Numbered from the stretch's first letter, positions 28,312 to 38,533 are shown. The stretch is 64,000 nt of DNA from Methanolobus sp. ZRKC5 (GCF_038446525.1 NZ_CP151792.1:2480001-2544000), one strand, 5' to 3'. Translations and numbers: made by a program. Notes: generated by a model not told the origin, from the sequence alone.

Positions 28312-31300
28312 ATGGATCAGATGGTGGTCGGTATGATAGAAAAGAGAATAGTTAAAAAAAATTACATCGGAATTGCTGGAAAGATCAGTCTAATCTTTCT
28401 TTTAAGCATAGTTATGTTTTCATCTAGTGCAACCGCACTGGACCTGAGCCAGTTTGAGTTTGTTGCGAATACGACCAGTGACTCAAATGGAAATTTTACT
28501 TTTGAGAATATTCCAAATGGAGAATACGTCCTGTACTCAGTAAATGAATCATATTCTAAAAAATATGACGAATGGAGATGGTACAATGGAAAAATAGACA
28601 TAAAAGTAAATAGTTCAGACATTACAGGCCTTGAACTTGAAGTGGCCAGTGGATCAGATATAGATCAAAGCGAAGTATTGGCATATCTGGACAAGTCAGC
28701 AATAACAGGAAATACTTACCTCTATGCAATGAGCACCTATTACTACAAAGCAAGTACGTTGGTTCTCATTGACAAACAAACAGATGAACTTATAGCTAAC
28801 ACCACATCTGATAGCAGCGGTAATTTTACTTTTGAAGATATTCCAAATGGAGAATATGTCCTGTACTCGGTCAATGAATCATATTCTAAAAAGTATGATG
28901 AGTGGAGATGGTACAACGGAAAAGTGGACATAAAAGTAAACAGCTCAGACATTGCAGGCCTTGAACTTGAAGTGGCCAGCGGATCAGATATAGATCAAAG
29001 CGAAGTATTGGCATATCTGGACAAGTCAGCAATAACAGGAAATACTTACCTCTATGCAATGAGCACCTATTACTACAAAGCAAGTACGTTGGTTCTCATT
29101 GACAAACAAACAGATGAACTTATAGCTAACACCACATCTGATAGCAGCGGTAATTTTACTTTTGAAGATATTCCAAATGGAGAATATGTCCTGTACTCGG
29201 TCAATGAATCATATTCTAAAAAGTATGATGAGTGGAGATGGTACAATGGGAAAGTAGACATAAACATAAAAAGCTCAGACATTACAGACCTTGAGCTTGA
29301 AGTAGTCAGCGGATCAGATATAGATCAAAGCGAAGTATTGGCATATCTGGACAAATCAGCAATAACAGGAAATACTTACCTTTATGCAATGAGCACCTAT
29401 TACTACAAGACAAGTGATCTGGTTCTGCTGAAGCAAAGAGCATCTTCCATCACCAATGAGCCTCACCTGGATGTAGCAATAATTACCGGGTATTCATCAT
29501 ATGAGGAAGAACTTGCCAATTTCACAAACAGGGTTAATTCTAATCCTGAGCTAAACATAAATGTAAGTACATATATCACTACAAAATTGCCTGATAATAT
29601 TGATCTCAGCAATATGGATATAATTTACATAAAAATGGTTACGCAGAGTGCTTCAGAATTTGAGGATTCGCTTCAGGAAGCTATTGATAATGGCGCATTG
29701 GTAATTGGTCAGAATACATATTTGCCTGAGAGCAATTACACACTTCCGTCCAATCCAAATTATGATACAATTACTAAATTCAAAGATCATTTGGACGACT
29801 ACTGGTCTGGCGCTTCGTTAGATGACACAAACTTTGACAATCTCATATTCTATCTGGCACAGGAATATTATGGTCGTAATGATCTAACTGTAAAAGAACC
29901 CAGTGTGATACCAAAGGCAATTTATCACCCAGGAATGGAAAACATGCCTGCTGAATACCTCGTGGTCGATGCAGACGAGTATTTTGGCTGGTATGCCAAC
30001 AGAACAGATGGACATGCTTTCGATGAGAACGCACCAACCATAGGCATCACATTTTATGGCTCCTACTATCTGGATGACATGGAACCAATTGATAAAATCA
30101 TAGAGGGATTTGAAAGCAGAGGAGCGAATGTCATTGCATGTTACGGAAAATCAGGCTACTATCTTGAGCCCTATCTGAACCACAGCAGCCAGACAAAAGT
30201 TGATGCTGTTGTTTCCTTCCATTATCGTGGAAATTACTTTGATCTTGATGAACTTGGAGTGCCTGTTATGAATGCCATACTCAACGGGTACATGAACACA
30301 AGCCAGTGGATGGAAACCAGTACTCCGTTGCCAGTAACTAATATGCTAAGACTTTACAGACCTGAAACTGAAGGTGCTATTGATCCTATTATGATCGGAG
30401 CTCTGGAAACGATTGTTGAGGACGACAGTACAGTAGAAAAGTACATTGGACATGATGAACAGATTAACTGGCTAATTGAACGTACAATTGCTCAGGCAGA
30501 GCTTGGTATTGAAGAAGAATCTGACAAGAAGATAGCTATCATCTACTACAACCATGGTGGCGGAAAGGACAATATCGGTGCATCATATCTGGAAGTTGCA
30601 CCAAGTATTGTGAACCTCCTTGAAGGAATGGATGATGCTGGATACGACGTGAATGGAACACTCATACCAAACAAGACAGAACTCGTGGACCTCATGGTCT
30701 ATCAGGGAAGGAATGTTGGTACATGGGCTCCCGGGGAACTGGACAAGATGGTTGAGACCGGAAAGGTCGAACTCATACCTGAAAGCACATATTTGGGCTG
30801 GTTCAATGAACTTCCCGAAGTAAGAAGGACAGAAGTTATCGACATGTGGGGAGAGGCTCCCGGAGAGATAATGGTCTACACCGATGGCAATGATGACAGA
30901 TTTATCGTCATCCCGAAGATAAGCCTCAGTGACAATGTGATCCTTGCGCCACAGCCAACAAGAGGATGGTTGCAGGACAACGAAGTACTCTACCATGACG
31001 AGGAACTACCACCTCACCATCAATACATTGCATTTTATCTATGGATGCAGAACGAGTTCGATGCTGATGCAATGGTAAACATGGGAAGACATGGAACCGT
31101 TGAATGGTTACCTGGTAAGGATTTCTGCTTGCTCAGTGAGGAATGGCCTGCTATCATGACAGGTGACATACCTGTTGTATATCCATACGTAATGGATGGT
31201 ATGGGAGAAGGAATGCAGGCAAAACGCAGAGGCAATGCCGTTATCATTGACCACCTGATACCACCTGTAGTGTCTGCCGGAAGCTACGGTAATTACAGTG

Positions 31301-33585
31301 TGTTGAATGATAAGATCAATACCTACAAGACATCAGTCACAGAATCCGAATCACTTCTACAGGCTCATCTGCAGGACATAATAACCCTTACACTGGAGCT
31401 TGGCCTTGACAGCAGAGTGAACATGAGCCTTGCAGAGAACAATGCCACAGTAGATTTCTTCCTGGATGACCTGGATGACGTGCTAAGGGATCTGAGAAGC
31501 CAGTCCATGCCTTACGGACTTCACATACTTGGCGAAGCACCACAGGACGATGAACTTGTAGGTATGATCAATTCCATGCTTGGTGATGACTACACAGAGG
31601 CTGTTGCAGTCTACAACGAGTCTGAATCCGCACCATTGGACATACTCAGTCTTGTTCTGCTTGACAGCATGAACACAACAGATGCTCAGATGCAGGTACT
31701 ACTCGGTAACAGTTCCACAGATTTGGATGGTCACCTTGCCAATGCAATTGATTATGCAGCACTTCTGGTAGAAGCAGATAATGAAGTTGATCAGGTGCTC
31801 AAGGCAATGGATGGAGGATTCATCGAGCCAAACCTTGGTGGCGATCCGATACTCCGTCCTGACACTCTGCCAACAGGCAGGAACTTCTATGCATTCGATG
31901 AACAATTGATCCCAACAAAACATGCATGGGATGAGGGTACAGCACTGGTAGACCAATGGATAACCGATTACTATGCAGAACATGGTGAATACCCAAACAA
32001 GGCAGGATACATACTTTGGGCTGGAGAATCCACACGTCACGAAGGTGTAATGGAAGCACAGATATTCTATCTGCTTGGAGTCAAACCTGTCTGGGATGAG
32101 GACGATAGTGAAGTCGTTGATGTGGAACTGATACCAGCAGCTGAACTGGGAAGACCTCGCATCGATGTCATGGTACAAATATCAGGTCTTTACAGGGATA
32201 CATTCCCAATGAAGGTAGAACTCATCGATAAGGCAGTAAGACTTGCCTACGAGGATGAATCCGGCACCAATTATGTCAGGGAGAACACCGATGCTCTTCA
32301 GTCATCTCTTAATGATACCATCAGTAACTACAACCTGTCACTTGATATAGCACAGTTCAGGGTATTCGGTCCGGAGGACGGTTCCTACGGAACGGGAATG
32401 TCAAACGCTGTGTCAGCCAGTAACACCTGGGATGACAACAGCGAGCTTGCTGAGCTTTACATCAACAAGATGAGCTACATCTATGGCCAGAACCTCTGGG
32501 GACAGACTGTAGAGGAGTACATTAAGCAGCAGACAGGTGAGGATGTAAAGATCGATGATACATTTGTCTTTGAGAACATCCTGGACGGAACCGAAGTGCT
32601 TGTACACAGCAGAAGTTCCAACACTTACGGTGCCACAAACACCGATGAGTTCTTCCAGTACATGTCAGGTCTGGCCAATGCCATTGAACACATCTCCGGT
32701 GAAATGCCTGATCTTCTGGTAGCCAACCTGGAAAATCCTGACGACCTCGTGGTAGAGGACATGGAAACATACCTCGCGAACGAACTGTACACCGTTTTCA
32801 GTGATACTAACATTGAAGGATGGATGGCACATGGTTACGAGGGTGCCAGAATGATGATGAACTTCGTTGAGAACCTCTGGGGACTTGAAGCTCTGACACC
32901 TGGTCTTGTAACCGATGACATGTGGGACCAGACCTATGGAAAGTTCGTTGCAGACCAGGCAGTATCGGATTGGATGAAAGATGCTAGTCCCTATGCCTAT
33001 GAATCAACAACTGGCAGACTGATCGAAGTGGTTCGGACAGGAAACTGGAACCCTTCAGATAATGTTATGGAAGATATTGTGAACGAGTATATTGACACTG
33101 TTAACGATAATGGTGTTACATGCTGCCATCACACCTGTGGTAACCCAACACTTGATGAGTTCATCCAGAGTGAGATCGATTCCGGAAGGATTCAGGTGTC
33201 ACAAGAAAAGATGGACAAGTACAAGAAGATCATGGAGGAAACAAGGAATCCACTCCCGAAAACAGCAACTCCAACTTCAACTCCAAGTAGCAGCAAGAGT
33301 TCCAGTAGTACCGGAACTGAACTGAATGTTGTTGAAACCAGTGGAGGAAATCAGAGTAGCTTCACTGATTCCGGTGCAGGAGAAATACTGGAAGAAGAAG
33401 CTTCCCTGAAGTCACCTGTTGAAGACAGTTATGTCGAGGGCTATGAAATGACAAGGGAAACTGTTGAAGATGAATCTGAAAGCAGTCCCTATTCTATATC
33501 AGGCTCAGACATTGTAGCTTCTGTACTGGTGATTGGCCTTGTAGGAATTATGTATGTAGGATTCTGGAGAAGAAGGCAGTTCTGA
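28312..33585 (+). CDS. Surface CobN-type metallochelatase paralogue 1, with N-terminal repeats
   Basis: A 1757-residue protein. An N-terminal signal peptide is followed by three direct 110-residue beta-rich repeats (TTSDSSGNFTFEDIPNGEY type, transthyretin/carboxypeptidase-regulatory-like), then a full CobN/BchH-type chelatase large-subunit body. Chelatase landmarks are HGTVEWLPGK from residue 927, EGMQAKRRGNAVIIDHL, PYGLHILGEAP, and LPTGRNFYAFDEQLIPTK. Near the end are CCHHTCGN (from residue 1604), a Ser/Thr-rich linker, and a membrane helix ending WRRRQF. Cytoplasmic CobN inserts cobalt into hydrogenobyrinate diamide with CobS/CobT, none of which are encoded here. This protein is predicted to face outside, so the substrate and direction of metal movement are unknown. 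The start may be ATG 28333, which has GGTGG seven bases upstream. Confidence 0.85.
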   Translation: MDQMVVGMIEKRIVKKNYIGIAGKISLIFLLSIVMFSSSATALDLSQFEFVANTTSDSNGNFTFENIPNGEYVLYSVNESYSKKYDEWRWYNGKIDIKVNSSDITGLELEVASGSDIDQSEVLAYLDKSAITGNTYLYAMSTYYYKASTLVLIDKQTDELIANTTSDSSGNFTFEDIPNGEYVLYSVNESYSKKYDEWRWYNGKVDIKVNSSDIAGLELEVASGSDIDQSEVLAYLDKSAITGNTYLYAMSTYYYKASTLVLIDKQTDELIANTTSDSSGNFTFEDIPNGEYVLYSVNESYSKKYDEWRWYNGKVDINIKSSDITDLELEVVSGSDIDQSEVLAYLDKSAITGNTYLYAMSTYYYKTSDLVLLKQRASSITNEPHLDVAIITGYSSYEEELANFTNRVNSNPELNINVSTYITTKLPDNIDLSNMDIIYIKMVTQSASEFEDSLQEAIDNGALVIGQNTYLPESNYTLPSNPNYDTITKFKDHLDDYWSGASLDDTNFDNLIFYLAQEYYGRNDLTVKEPSVIPKAIYHPGMENMPAEYLVVDADEYFGWYANRTDGHAFDENAPTIGITFYGSYYLDDMEPIDKIIEGFESRGANVIACYGKSGYYLEPYLNHSSQTKVDAVVSFHYRGNYFDLDELGVPVMNAILNGYMNTSQWMETSTPLPVTNMLRLYRPETEGAIDPIMIGALETIVEDDSTVEKYIGHDEQINWLIERTIAQAELGIEEESDKKIAIIYYNHGGGKDNIGASYLEVAPSIVNLLEGMDDAGYDVNGTLIPNKTELVDLMVYQGRNVGTWAPGELDKMVETGKVELIPESTYLGWFNELPEVRRTEVIDMWGEAPGEIMVYTDGNDDRFIVIPKISLSDNVILAPQPTRGWLQDNEVLYHDEELPPHHQYIAFYLWMQNEFDADAMVNMGRHGTVEWLPGKDFCLLSEEWPAIMTGDIPVVYPYVMDGMGEGMQAKRRGNAVIIDHLIPPVVSAGSYGNYSVLNDKINTYKTSVTESESLLQAHLQDIITLTLELGLDSRVNMSLAENNATVDFFLDDLDDVLRDLRSQSMPYGLHILGEAPQDDELVGMINSMLGDDYTEAVAVYNESESAPLDILSLVLLDSMNTTDAQMQVLLGNSSTDLDGHLANAIDYAALLVEADNEVDQVLKAMDGGFIEPNLGGDPILRPDTLPTGRNFYAFDEQLIPTKHAWDEGTALVDQWITDYYAEHGEYPNKAGYILWAGESTRHEGVMEAQIFYLLGVKPVWDEDDSEVVDVELIPAAELGRPRIDVMVQISGLYRDTFPMKVELIDKAVRLAYEDESGTNYVRENTDALQSSLNDTISNYNLSLDIAQFRVFGPEDGSYGTGMSNAVSASNTWDDNSELAELYINKMSYIYGQNLWGQTVEEYIKQQTGEDVKIDDTFVFENILDGTEVLVHSRSSNTYGATNTDEFFQYMSGLANAIEHISGEMPDLLVANLENPDDLVVEDMETYLANELYTVFSDTNIEGWMAHGYEGARMMMNFVENLWGLEALTPGLVTDDMWDQTYGKFVADQAVSDWMKDASPYAYESTTGRLIEVVRTGNWNPSDNVMEDIVNEYIDTVNDNGVTCCHHTCGNPTLDEFIQSEIDSGRIQVSQEKMDKYKKIMEETRNPLPKTATPTSTPSSSKSSSSTGTELNVVETSGGNQSSFTDSGAGEILEEEASLKSPVEDSYVEGYEMTRETVEDESESSPYSISGSDIVASVLVIGLVGIMYVGFWRRRQF
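28468..29415 (+). repeat. Three 330-bp direct repeats inside chelatase paralogue 1
   Basis: Copies begin at 28468, 28798 and 29128, each 330 bp (110 codons), with the third ending near 29415 where it diverges. Long stretches of copies 2 and 3 are identical at the nucleotide level, including synonymous positions, while copy 1 differs slightly. The reading frame is kept. The pattern indicates recent duplication or gene conversion of a surface-exposed beta-domain. Copy 1 starts abruptly after the signal peptide, without the strand that precedes copies 2 and 3. Confidence 0.9.
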
Positions 33586-33594
33586 AGTGTTTTT

Positions 33595-33630
33595 GGCGCT
33601 TTTCAAAAAAAGCGCATTTTCTTTTTTTAT
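33595..33630 (+). terminator. Terminator after chelatase paralogue 1
   Basis: GCGCTTT / AAAGCGC hairpin followed by ATTTTCTTTTTTTA, 10 bp after the stop. Closely similar sequences follow paralogues 2 and 3. Confidence 0.7.
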
Positions 33631-33878
33631 CGCGAAAAAAGCGAAACTTTTATATATACAACAATTATTAGTTTTAACGATTACAAACCTAAGCTAACAT
33701 ATAGTTAATGTTGCTTATAGTGATGTAATTATAACCAATAGTGTAAATGGTGGTTTGTTGAAAAAATTATATATATATTCATTTAAACACACGTAGTGCT
33801 ATGCAGGAAGAAACGAAGTTTTGGAAAAGCATAGCCTATTTTATGCTTTTGTTGAGCTAGAATTATAACTATTATATA
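33631..33878 (+). promoter_or_regulatory. Promoter and upper leader of chelatase paralogue 2
   Basis: This non-coding stretch holds a TATATATAT box at about 33769-33778, predicting a transcript start near 33800 and a leader of about 140 nt before ATG 33940. A 7-bp helix GCTATGC (33798-33804) / GCATAGC (33829-33835) would form near the 5' end. The long leader is unusual among the genes of this window. Confidence 0.45.
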
Positions 33879-33942
33879 GCACTCCATTAAGCCGCCAAGC
33901 AAAAAATGGAGTGCTTGAAACACGTTATCGGGGGATAACATG
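33879..33942 (+). promoter_or_regulatory. Two-hairpin leader element at chelatase paralogue 2
   Basis: Hairpin 1 is a perfect 9-bp stem (GCACTCCAT 33879-33887 with 33906-33914) whose loop contains AGCCGCCAAGCAA. Hairpin 2 is GTTATC-GGGG-GATAAC (33924-33939), ending exactly at the ATG at 33940. The GGGGG within hairpin 2 (33930-33934) can pair with the 16S CCUCC tail through one G-U pair and is five bases from the start, so it is likely the ribosome-binding site held in a hairpin. The same design recurs at 38471-38530 with compensatory changes. This looks like a translational control element; it matches no riboswitch class I know. Confidence 0.6.
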
Positions 33943-36900
33943 CAATTAAGAATAAAATCGATATTAGTATTAAGTATATTGTTGTTGGTATCACTAACAA
34001 CTGTTGTATCGGCAGAAGAAAACCATGTAAATATTACATTGATTACTTATGATGATGCAGAAGTGATTGATTTTGCTAACCGTTCAAATCCTTATAATGA
34101 AAGCATAAATGTTCAATATTTTACAACAAAGAATAACCTCTCAGACATTGATCTGAGTAATCAGGATGTCATATTTACCTACATGCTATGGGGTTCTAAA
34201 TATGAAGAGTTCTCCAATGAAATGGAGAAAGCAAAAGGTAATGGAACCACCCTTGTGAACATTGCGAGTTACATTGACACCTCAATATACGATTATGACT
34301 TCGATGGTGGTGAACCCTACGAAAGTGACGATGAGAATTACTTCTTCAATATGGGAATGAAGGAAGAGTTTCTGAAAGCTAATGCTGAAAATTTCATTAT
34401 ATACCTTGCAAAGACCTATGGCAACAAATCAGCACTCACTGATAGCTGGGAATGTCAGCCTCCTGTACTACTCCCACAGGGTCTTTATCATCCGGATGAT
34501 GATGTTTACTGGTTTGACACCACAGAAGAATATCTGGAATGGTACCAGAATGAATCTGATGGTGAACATCACATATATGATCCTACCAAGCCTACGATTG
34601 GCATATGGTTCCATAAATCAGATTACAAGGATGGTAACACAGAGGTTGTCGACGCTCTTATATATGATCTTGAAAGCAAGGGCTGTAATGTTATAGCCGG
34701 CTTTGATACATTCCTTGATATCAGCGGATACTATTGTGATGAAAGTGGAACCCCACTGGTTCAGTGTATGATATCCCTCAAAAGCTTTGGACTGGACGTG
34801 AGCATGTATGATGGATATGGCCTAACCGAGCTTACAAATCTTGATGTTCCCGTACTGAAAGGTATGGTTGCTGATCCTGATTCAGGTGATCCGGCAGATG
34901 CTAACAGAGGTATCTCTAACGAAGAAGCCGTCAGAAAGACAGTAAGTCCAAACATCGACGGTATCTTCGAATATATTGTACTAGGACAGAGTAAGCAGAT
35001 AAAATATGGTGTCTACGAGTACGAACCTAATGATGCACAGATAAACTGGATGACTAACCGCTCTATCAAATGGGCAGAACTAAAGCGATTGGATAACGCG
35101 GAGAAAAAAGTTGGTGTTATTTATTACAACTATCCATCAGGTAAGGACAATATAGGAGCCAGTTACCTGGATACAATGTCAAGCATGATGAACCTGCTCA
35201 CCAAAATGAATGAAAGTGACTATAGTCTTGATAATGTTCCAGAGAACAAAACACTTCTTCAGGAAATGATTATGGAACAGGGGATAAATGCAGGTTCCTG
35301 GGCACCTGGTGTTCTTGAAGAAATGGTGAACAACCGAACTGAATGGGGACTGCAACTTATCCCAATGGATGAATATCAGGAATGGTTTGAGAATGAGTTA
35401 CCTCAAAACCTTAAAGACGATGTAATAAATGAGTGGGGAGTACCTTGGGCAGATGATTTCCCCGAAGACAAAAAACTCATGATGTGGGAAAATGAAACTG
35501 GAAAATATATTGTAATTCCAACAATCCAATGCGGCAACGTATGGCTCATGCCACAACCTGCCCGTGGTTCCCTTCAGAATGATAACGTGCTGTACCACAG
35601 CTCCGTTGTTCCTCCTACACACCAGTACATTGCCTTCTACCTCTGGCTTAACAAAGACTGGGATCCTGATGCCATTATCCATCTTGGTACTCACGGTACA
35701 CATGAATGGCTTCCAGGACTTGCATACGGTATGAACAGGACAGCCGACTGGGCACCACTTCTTCTGCAGGATTTACCTAACATATACCCATACATCGTGG
35801 CCAACATAGGAGAAGGACTGACAGCAGAATACCGTGGAAATGCTTTGATCATAGACCACCTCACGCCAACCCTTGAACGCGGAGGTCTGCATGGCGAGAT
35901 GGCTGATATTGCAGCAAATATCCAGGTGTACTATGACCCTGCAATTACAGATGAAGTTAGGAACGGTTACAGAGAAACAATAATTGACCAGATGGTAGAA
36001 CTCAATCTCCATAAGGATCTTGATGTGAATGAGACTATGATAGAAACCTACAGGGCAGACGATTCACAGTTCCAGGTCTTTGTAAAGAATGTGCTCCATG
36101 AATATCTGGAGGAGATTTCCGAGGAGAACATACCATATGGTTTCCATATACTCGGAGAAGTTCCACCTATGAACGAAAGTGGACCAGTGGATGACCAGAT
36201 ATCTGTAATGGTAAGGTCAATGCTTGGAAGCAGTTTTGAAACTCTGATATCCAGCACTTTCTATTCAGATACAACTGAGTACCCACTTGGAATACCCTAC
36301 AACGATACAAAAATTGACTGGCTTGTATGGGAAGTTGTTACTAACAACACTGACTCTGCACAGGCACAGGATATGGTATATGGATATAATGATTCATCAG
36401 TTACTGCTTTACTTGAAAGTGGAATAATACACAGAGATAACCTTATTGCATCAGCTACTGAGATTGATCGGGTTATAAATGCCCTGAATGCAGGCTTCGT
36501 ACCACCAGGACCAGGAAGAGACCCCATCCAGAATACGGATTCTGTACCCACAGGCCGTAATTTCTATGGAGTTGATTCGAGACTATATCCATCCCCAACC
36601 ACATGGGATCTTGGTTCCAGGCTTGCACAGGATCTGCTGGTGGATTACTATGACAAATATGGAGAATATCCACAGAAAGTATCATTCTCAAGATTCGGTG
36701 TGGAATTCATAAGGGACCACGGTACACTTGAAGCTGAGATGCTATACATGCTTGGAGTAAAACCAAAATGGGATGATACTTCCAAACAGGTAATTGGTCT
36801 TAAATTGATGAACGAGTCCGAACTTATGCCAAGCTATGGCGAATACCCCGGCAGACCTCGTATTGATGTTGTCTATGCAACCGCAGGAATGAGGGATGCA

Positions 36901-38247
36901 TTCCCCGACAAGCTCAAGATGATAGATGAGGCGGTAAGACTTGCAAACACTGCCCCATCTGGCAACCATACCAACTATGTGAATGAGAGTACAATCTCAA
37001 TAAAACAGGCATTGCTAGAGGCTGGCTACGATAATGAGACTGCGGATCAGATTTCCACAATGCGTTGTTTCGCTGTAAGAGACGGTACTTATGAGATTGG
37101 TATTTCCAATGCCATAGAAGCAAGTGGCACATGGGATGATGAAGCCCAGATAGGAGAACTTTACCTGAGTAAAATGGGATATGCCTACGGTACGGAACTC
37201 TGGGGTCAGCAATGTTCAGACCTACTCAAACAGAACCTTATGAATGTTGACGCTTCGGTACATTCAGATTCATCCAACCTCTATGATACACTGGACAATG
37301 ATGACTTCTTCCAGTATTTTGGAGGTCTCAACCTTGCAACCAGATATGTGTCCGGCAAAACGCCAGAGATGTATGTTTCAGACACAAGGGATTCTGAAAA
37401 TAGCGGAATGGTCACCATGCAGAAATATCTGAACACGAATCTGCGTTCCAGATACCTCAACGACAAGTGGATAGAAGGTATGATGAAGTATGATTATGCC
37501 GGTGCACGAATGATGTCTGAATTCGTGGACAATCTTTGGGGATGGGAAGTATCCAATCCAGAGCTTGTTGATGATAGTATGTGGGAGACCGTATATAACA
37601 CATACATAAACGACGAAATGAGGGAGTTTTTCAATGCAAACAACCCTGGTGCCTATCAGTCCATGACCGGCAGGATGCTGGAAGGTGTACGTAAAGGGTA
37701 TATCGATCTACCGGATGATATTGTCAATAACCTTGTGAATGAGTATATGGAGTCAGTTGCAGAGTATGGAGCAACATGCTGTCACCACACCTGTGGAAAT
37801 CCATCGCTTGATGGATTTGTTCAGGGTAATATACCAGCTGACCTTAGCCAGCAAGTGATAGATGACTACAATAAGCAGATGTTCGATGCAACACAGAGAG
37901 ATGAATTCCAGGTACAGAAACAGACAGAAACTGATTTACAAAAGGTTAAGGATGATTCACTCAACTCTGTCCAAAGAACAATGGCATCAGGATCAGGGTC
38001 ATCTAACCAGACCATGATGGCAAATTCCGGAGGAGCTGGTCTGGATTCTGACGCGCCTGTGCAGGATTCACCGAAATCAACCCCCGATAACTACGTTGAA
38101 GGCTACGAAATGACAAAGCAAAGTATCACGAACAATGATAATGCAAATAGTCCATCAGTATCCAGTTCTGATATAGTAGCTTCGGTATTTGTTCTTGGTG
38201 CATTAGGAGCTATGTATGTAGGATTCTGGAGAAGAAGGAAAGTCTAA
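33940..38247 (+). CDS. Surface CobN-type metallochelatase paralogue 2
   Basis: A 1435-residue protein with a clear signal peptide (ILVLSILLLVSLTTVVSA, cleavage near residue 26), the CobN/BchH chelatase body, and a C-terminal membrane helix ending GFWRRRKV. It keeps the full canonical motif HGTHEWLPG (from residue 585), then DLPNIYPYIVANIGEG and NALIIDHLTP, PYGFHILGEVP and VPTGRNFYGVD. CCHHTCGN starts at residue 1280. Of the three paralogues it is closest to ordinary CobN in the active-site motif, so it is the best candidate for real chelatase activity. No cytoplasmic AAA+ partner (CobS/ChlI-like) is encoded nearby. Expression is probably controlled by the two-hairpin leader. Confidence 0.87.
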   Translation: MQLRIKSILVLSILLLVSLTTVVSAEENHVNITLITYDDAEVIDFANRSNPYNESINVQYFTTKNNLSDIDLSNQDVIFTYMLWGSKYEEFSNEMEKAKGNGTTLVNIASYIDTSIYDYDFDGGEPYESDDENYFFNMGMKEEFLKANAENFIIYLAKTYGNKSALTDSWECQPPVLLPQGLYHPDDDVYWFDTTEEYLEWYQNESDGEHHIYDPTKPTIGIWFHKSDYKDGNTEVVDALIYDLESKGCNVIAGFDTFLDISGYYCDESGTPLVQCMISLKSFGLDVSMYDGYGLTELTNLDVPVLKGMVADPDSGDPADANRGISNEEAVRKTVSPNIDGIFEYIVLGQSKQIKYGVYEYEPNDAQINWMTNRSIKWAELKRLDNAEKKVGVIYYNYPSGKDNIGASYLDTMSSMMNLLTKMNESDYSLDNVPENKTLLQEMIMEQGINAGSWAPGVLEEMVNNRTEWGLQLIPMDEYQEWFENELPQNLKDDVINEWGVPWADDFPEDKKLMMWENETGKYIVIPTIQCGNVWLMPQPARGSLQNDNVLYHSSVVPPTHQYIAFYLWLNKDWDPDAIIHLGTHGTHEWLPGLAYGMNRTADWAPLLLQDLPNIYPYIVANIGEGLTAEYRGNALIIDHLTPTLERGGLHGEMADIAANIQVYYDPAITDEVRNGYRETIIDQMVELNLHKDLDVNETMIETYRADDSQFQVFVKNVLHEYLEEISEENIPYGFHILGEVPPMNESGPVDDQISVMVRSMLGSSFETLISSTFYSDTTEYPLGIPYNDTKIDWLVWEVVTNNTDSAQAQDMVYGYNDSSVTALLESGIIHRDNLIASATEIDRVINALNAGFVPPGPGRDPIQNTDSVPTGRNFYGVDSRLYPSPTTWDLGSRLAQDLLVDYYDKYGEYPQKVSFSRFGVEFIRDHGTLEAEMLYMLGVKPKWDDTSKQVIGLKLMNESELMPSYGEYPGRPRIDVVYATAGMRDAFPDKLKMIDEAVRLANTAPSGNHTNYVNESTISIKQALLEAGYDNETADQISTMRCFAVRDGTYEIGISNAIEASGTWDDEAQIGELYLSKMGYAYGTELWGQQCSDLLKQNLMNVDASVHSDSSNLYDTLDNDDFFQYFGGLNLATRYVSGKTPEMYVSDTRDSENSGMVTMQKYLNTNLRSRYLNDKWIEGMMKYDYAGARMMSEFVDNLWGWEVSNPELVDDSMWETVYNTYINDEMREFFNANNPGAYQSMTGRMLEGVRKGYIDLPDDIVNNLVNEYMESVAEYGATCCHHTCGNPSLDGFVQGNIPADLSQQVIDDYNKQMFDATQRDEFQVQKQTETDLQKVKDDSLNSVQRTMASGSGSSNQTMMANSGGAGLDSDAPVQDSPKSTPDNYVEGYEMTKQSITNNDNANSPSVSSSDIVASVFVLGALGAMYVGFWRRRKV

Positions 38248-38256
38248 AGTGTTTTT

Positions 38257-38290
38257 GGCGCTTTTCAAAGAAAGCGTCTTTTCTTTTTTA
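38257..38290 (+). terminator. Terminator after chelatase paralogue 2
   Basis: GGCGCTTTTC with AAAGCGTC forms a hairpin followed by TTTTCTTTTTTA. It is almost the same as the terminator after paralogue 1. Confidence 0.7.
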
Positions 38291-38470
38291 TTTTTTCAAA
38301 GTTAATGAATTGTTTTATAAGCACGAACATGTATATTTGTTTTAGCTAATACATGTTTGCACAATCATAATATATGTAGCATTTTTGAATATTTGTATAA
38401 TTGAAAGAAATTCTATGTGAAACGAGGATGATGATCAAGAAGTTATGAATTAATAAAACAATGGTCGTGA
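38291..38470 (+). promoter_or_regulatory. Promoter and upper leader before the mini-ORF and paralogue 3
   Basis: Non-coding, AT-rich. A TTTTATAA box at about 38313-38320 would start transcription near 38343, giving a leader of about 190 nt to the mini-ORF start at 38531. A second TATA-like sequence, ATATATG, lies near 38368. Apart from GAAACGA, shared with the upper leader of paralogue 2, little is conserved between the two upper leaders. Confidence 0.35.
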
Positions 38471-38533
38471 ACACTCCTGTTCAGCCGCCAAGCAATTGCA
38501 GGAGTGTCCTACACATTGTCGGGGGACAATATG
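38471..38533 (+). promoter_or_regulatory. Two-hairpin leader element before the signal-peptide mini-ORF
   Basis: Hairpin 1 is ACACTCCTG (38471-38479) with 38499-38507, with a loop containing AGCCGCCAAGCAA. Hairpin 2 is ATTGTC-GGGG-GACAAT (38515-38530), directly abutting ATG 38531. Compared with the element at 33879, hairpin 2 has two compensatory pair changes (G-C to A-T, and A-T to G-C), and the base of hairpin 1 also differs with pairing kept. Loop sequences and the GGGGG ribosome-binding site are unchanged. Confidence 0.6.

Noticed and set aside
33879-33942. Cobalamin riboswitch
   Set aside because: The B12-box and core of that class are not present; the element is too small and differently built. 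It remains an unassigned structured leader.
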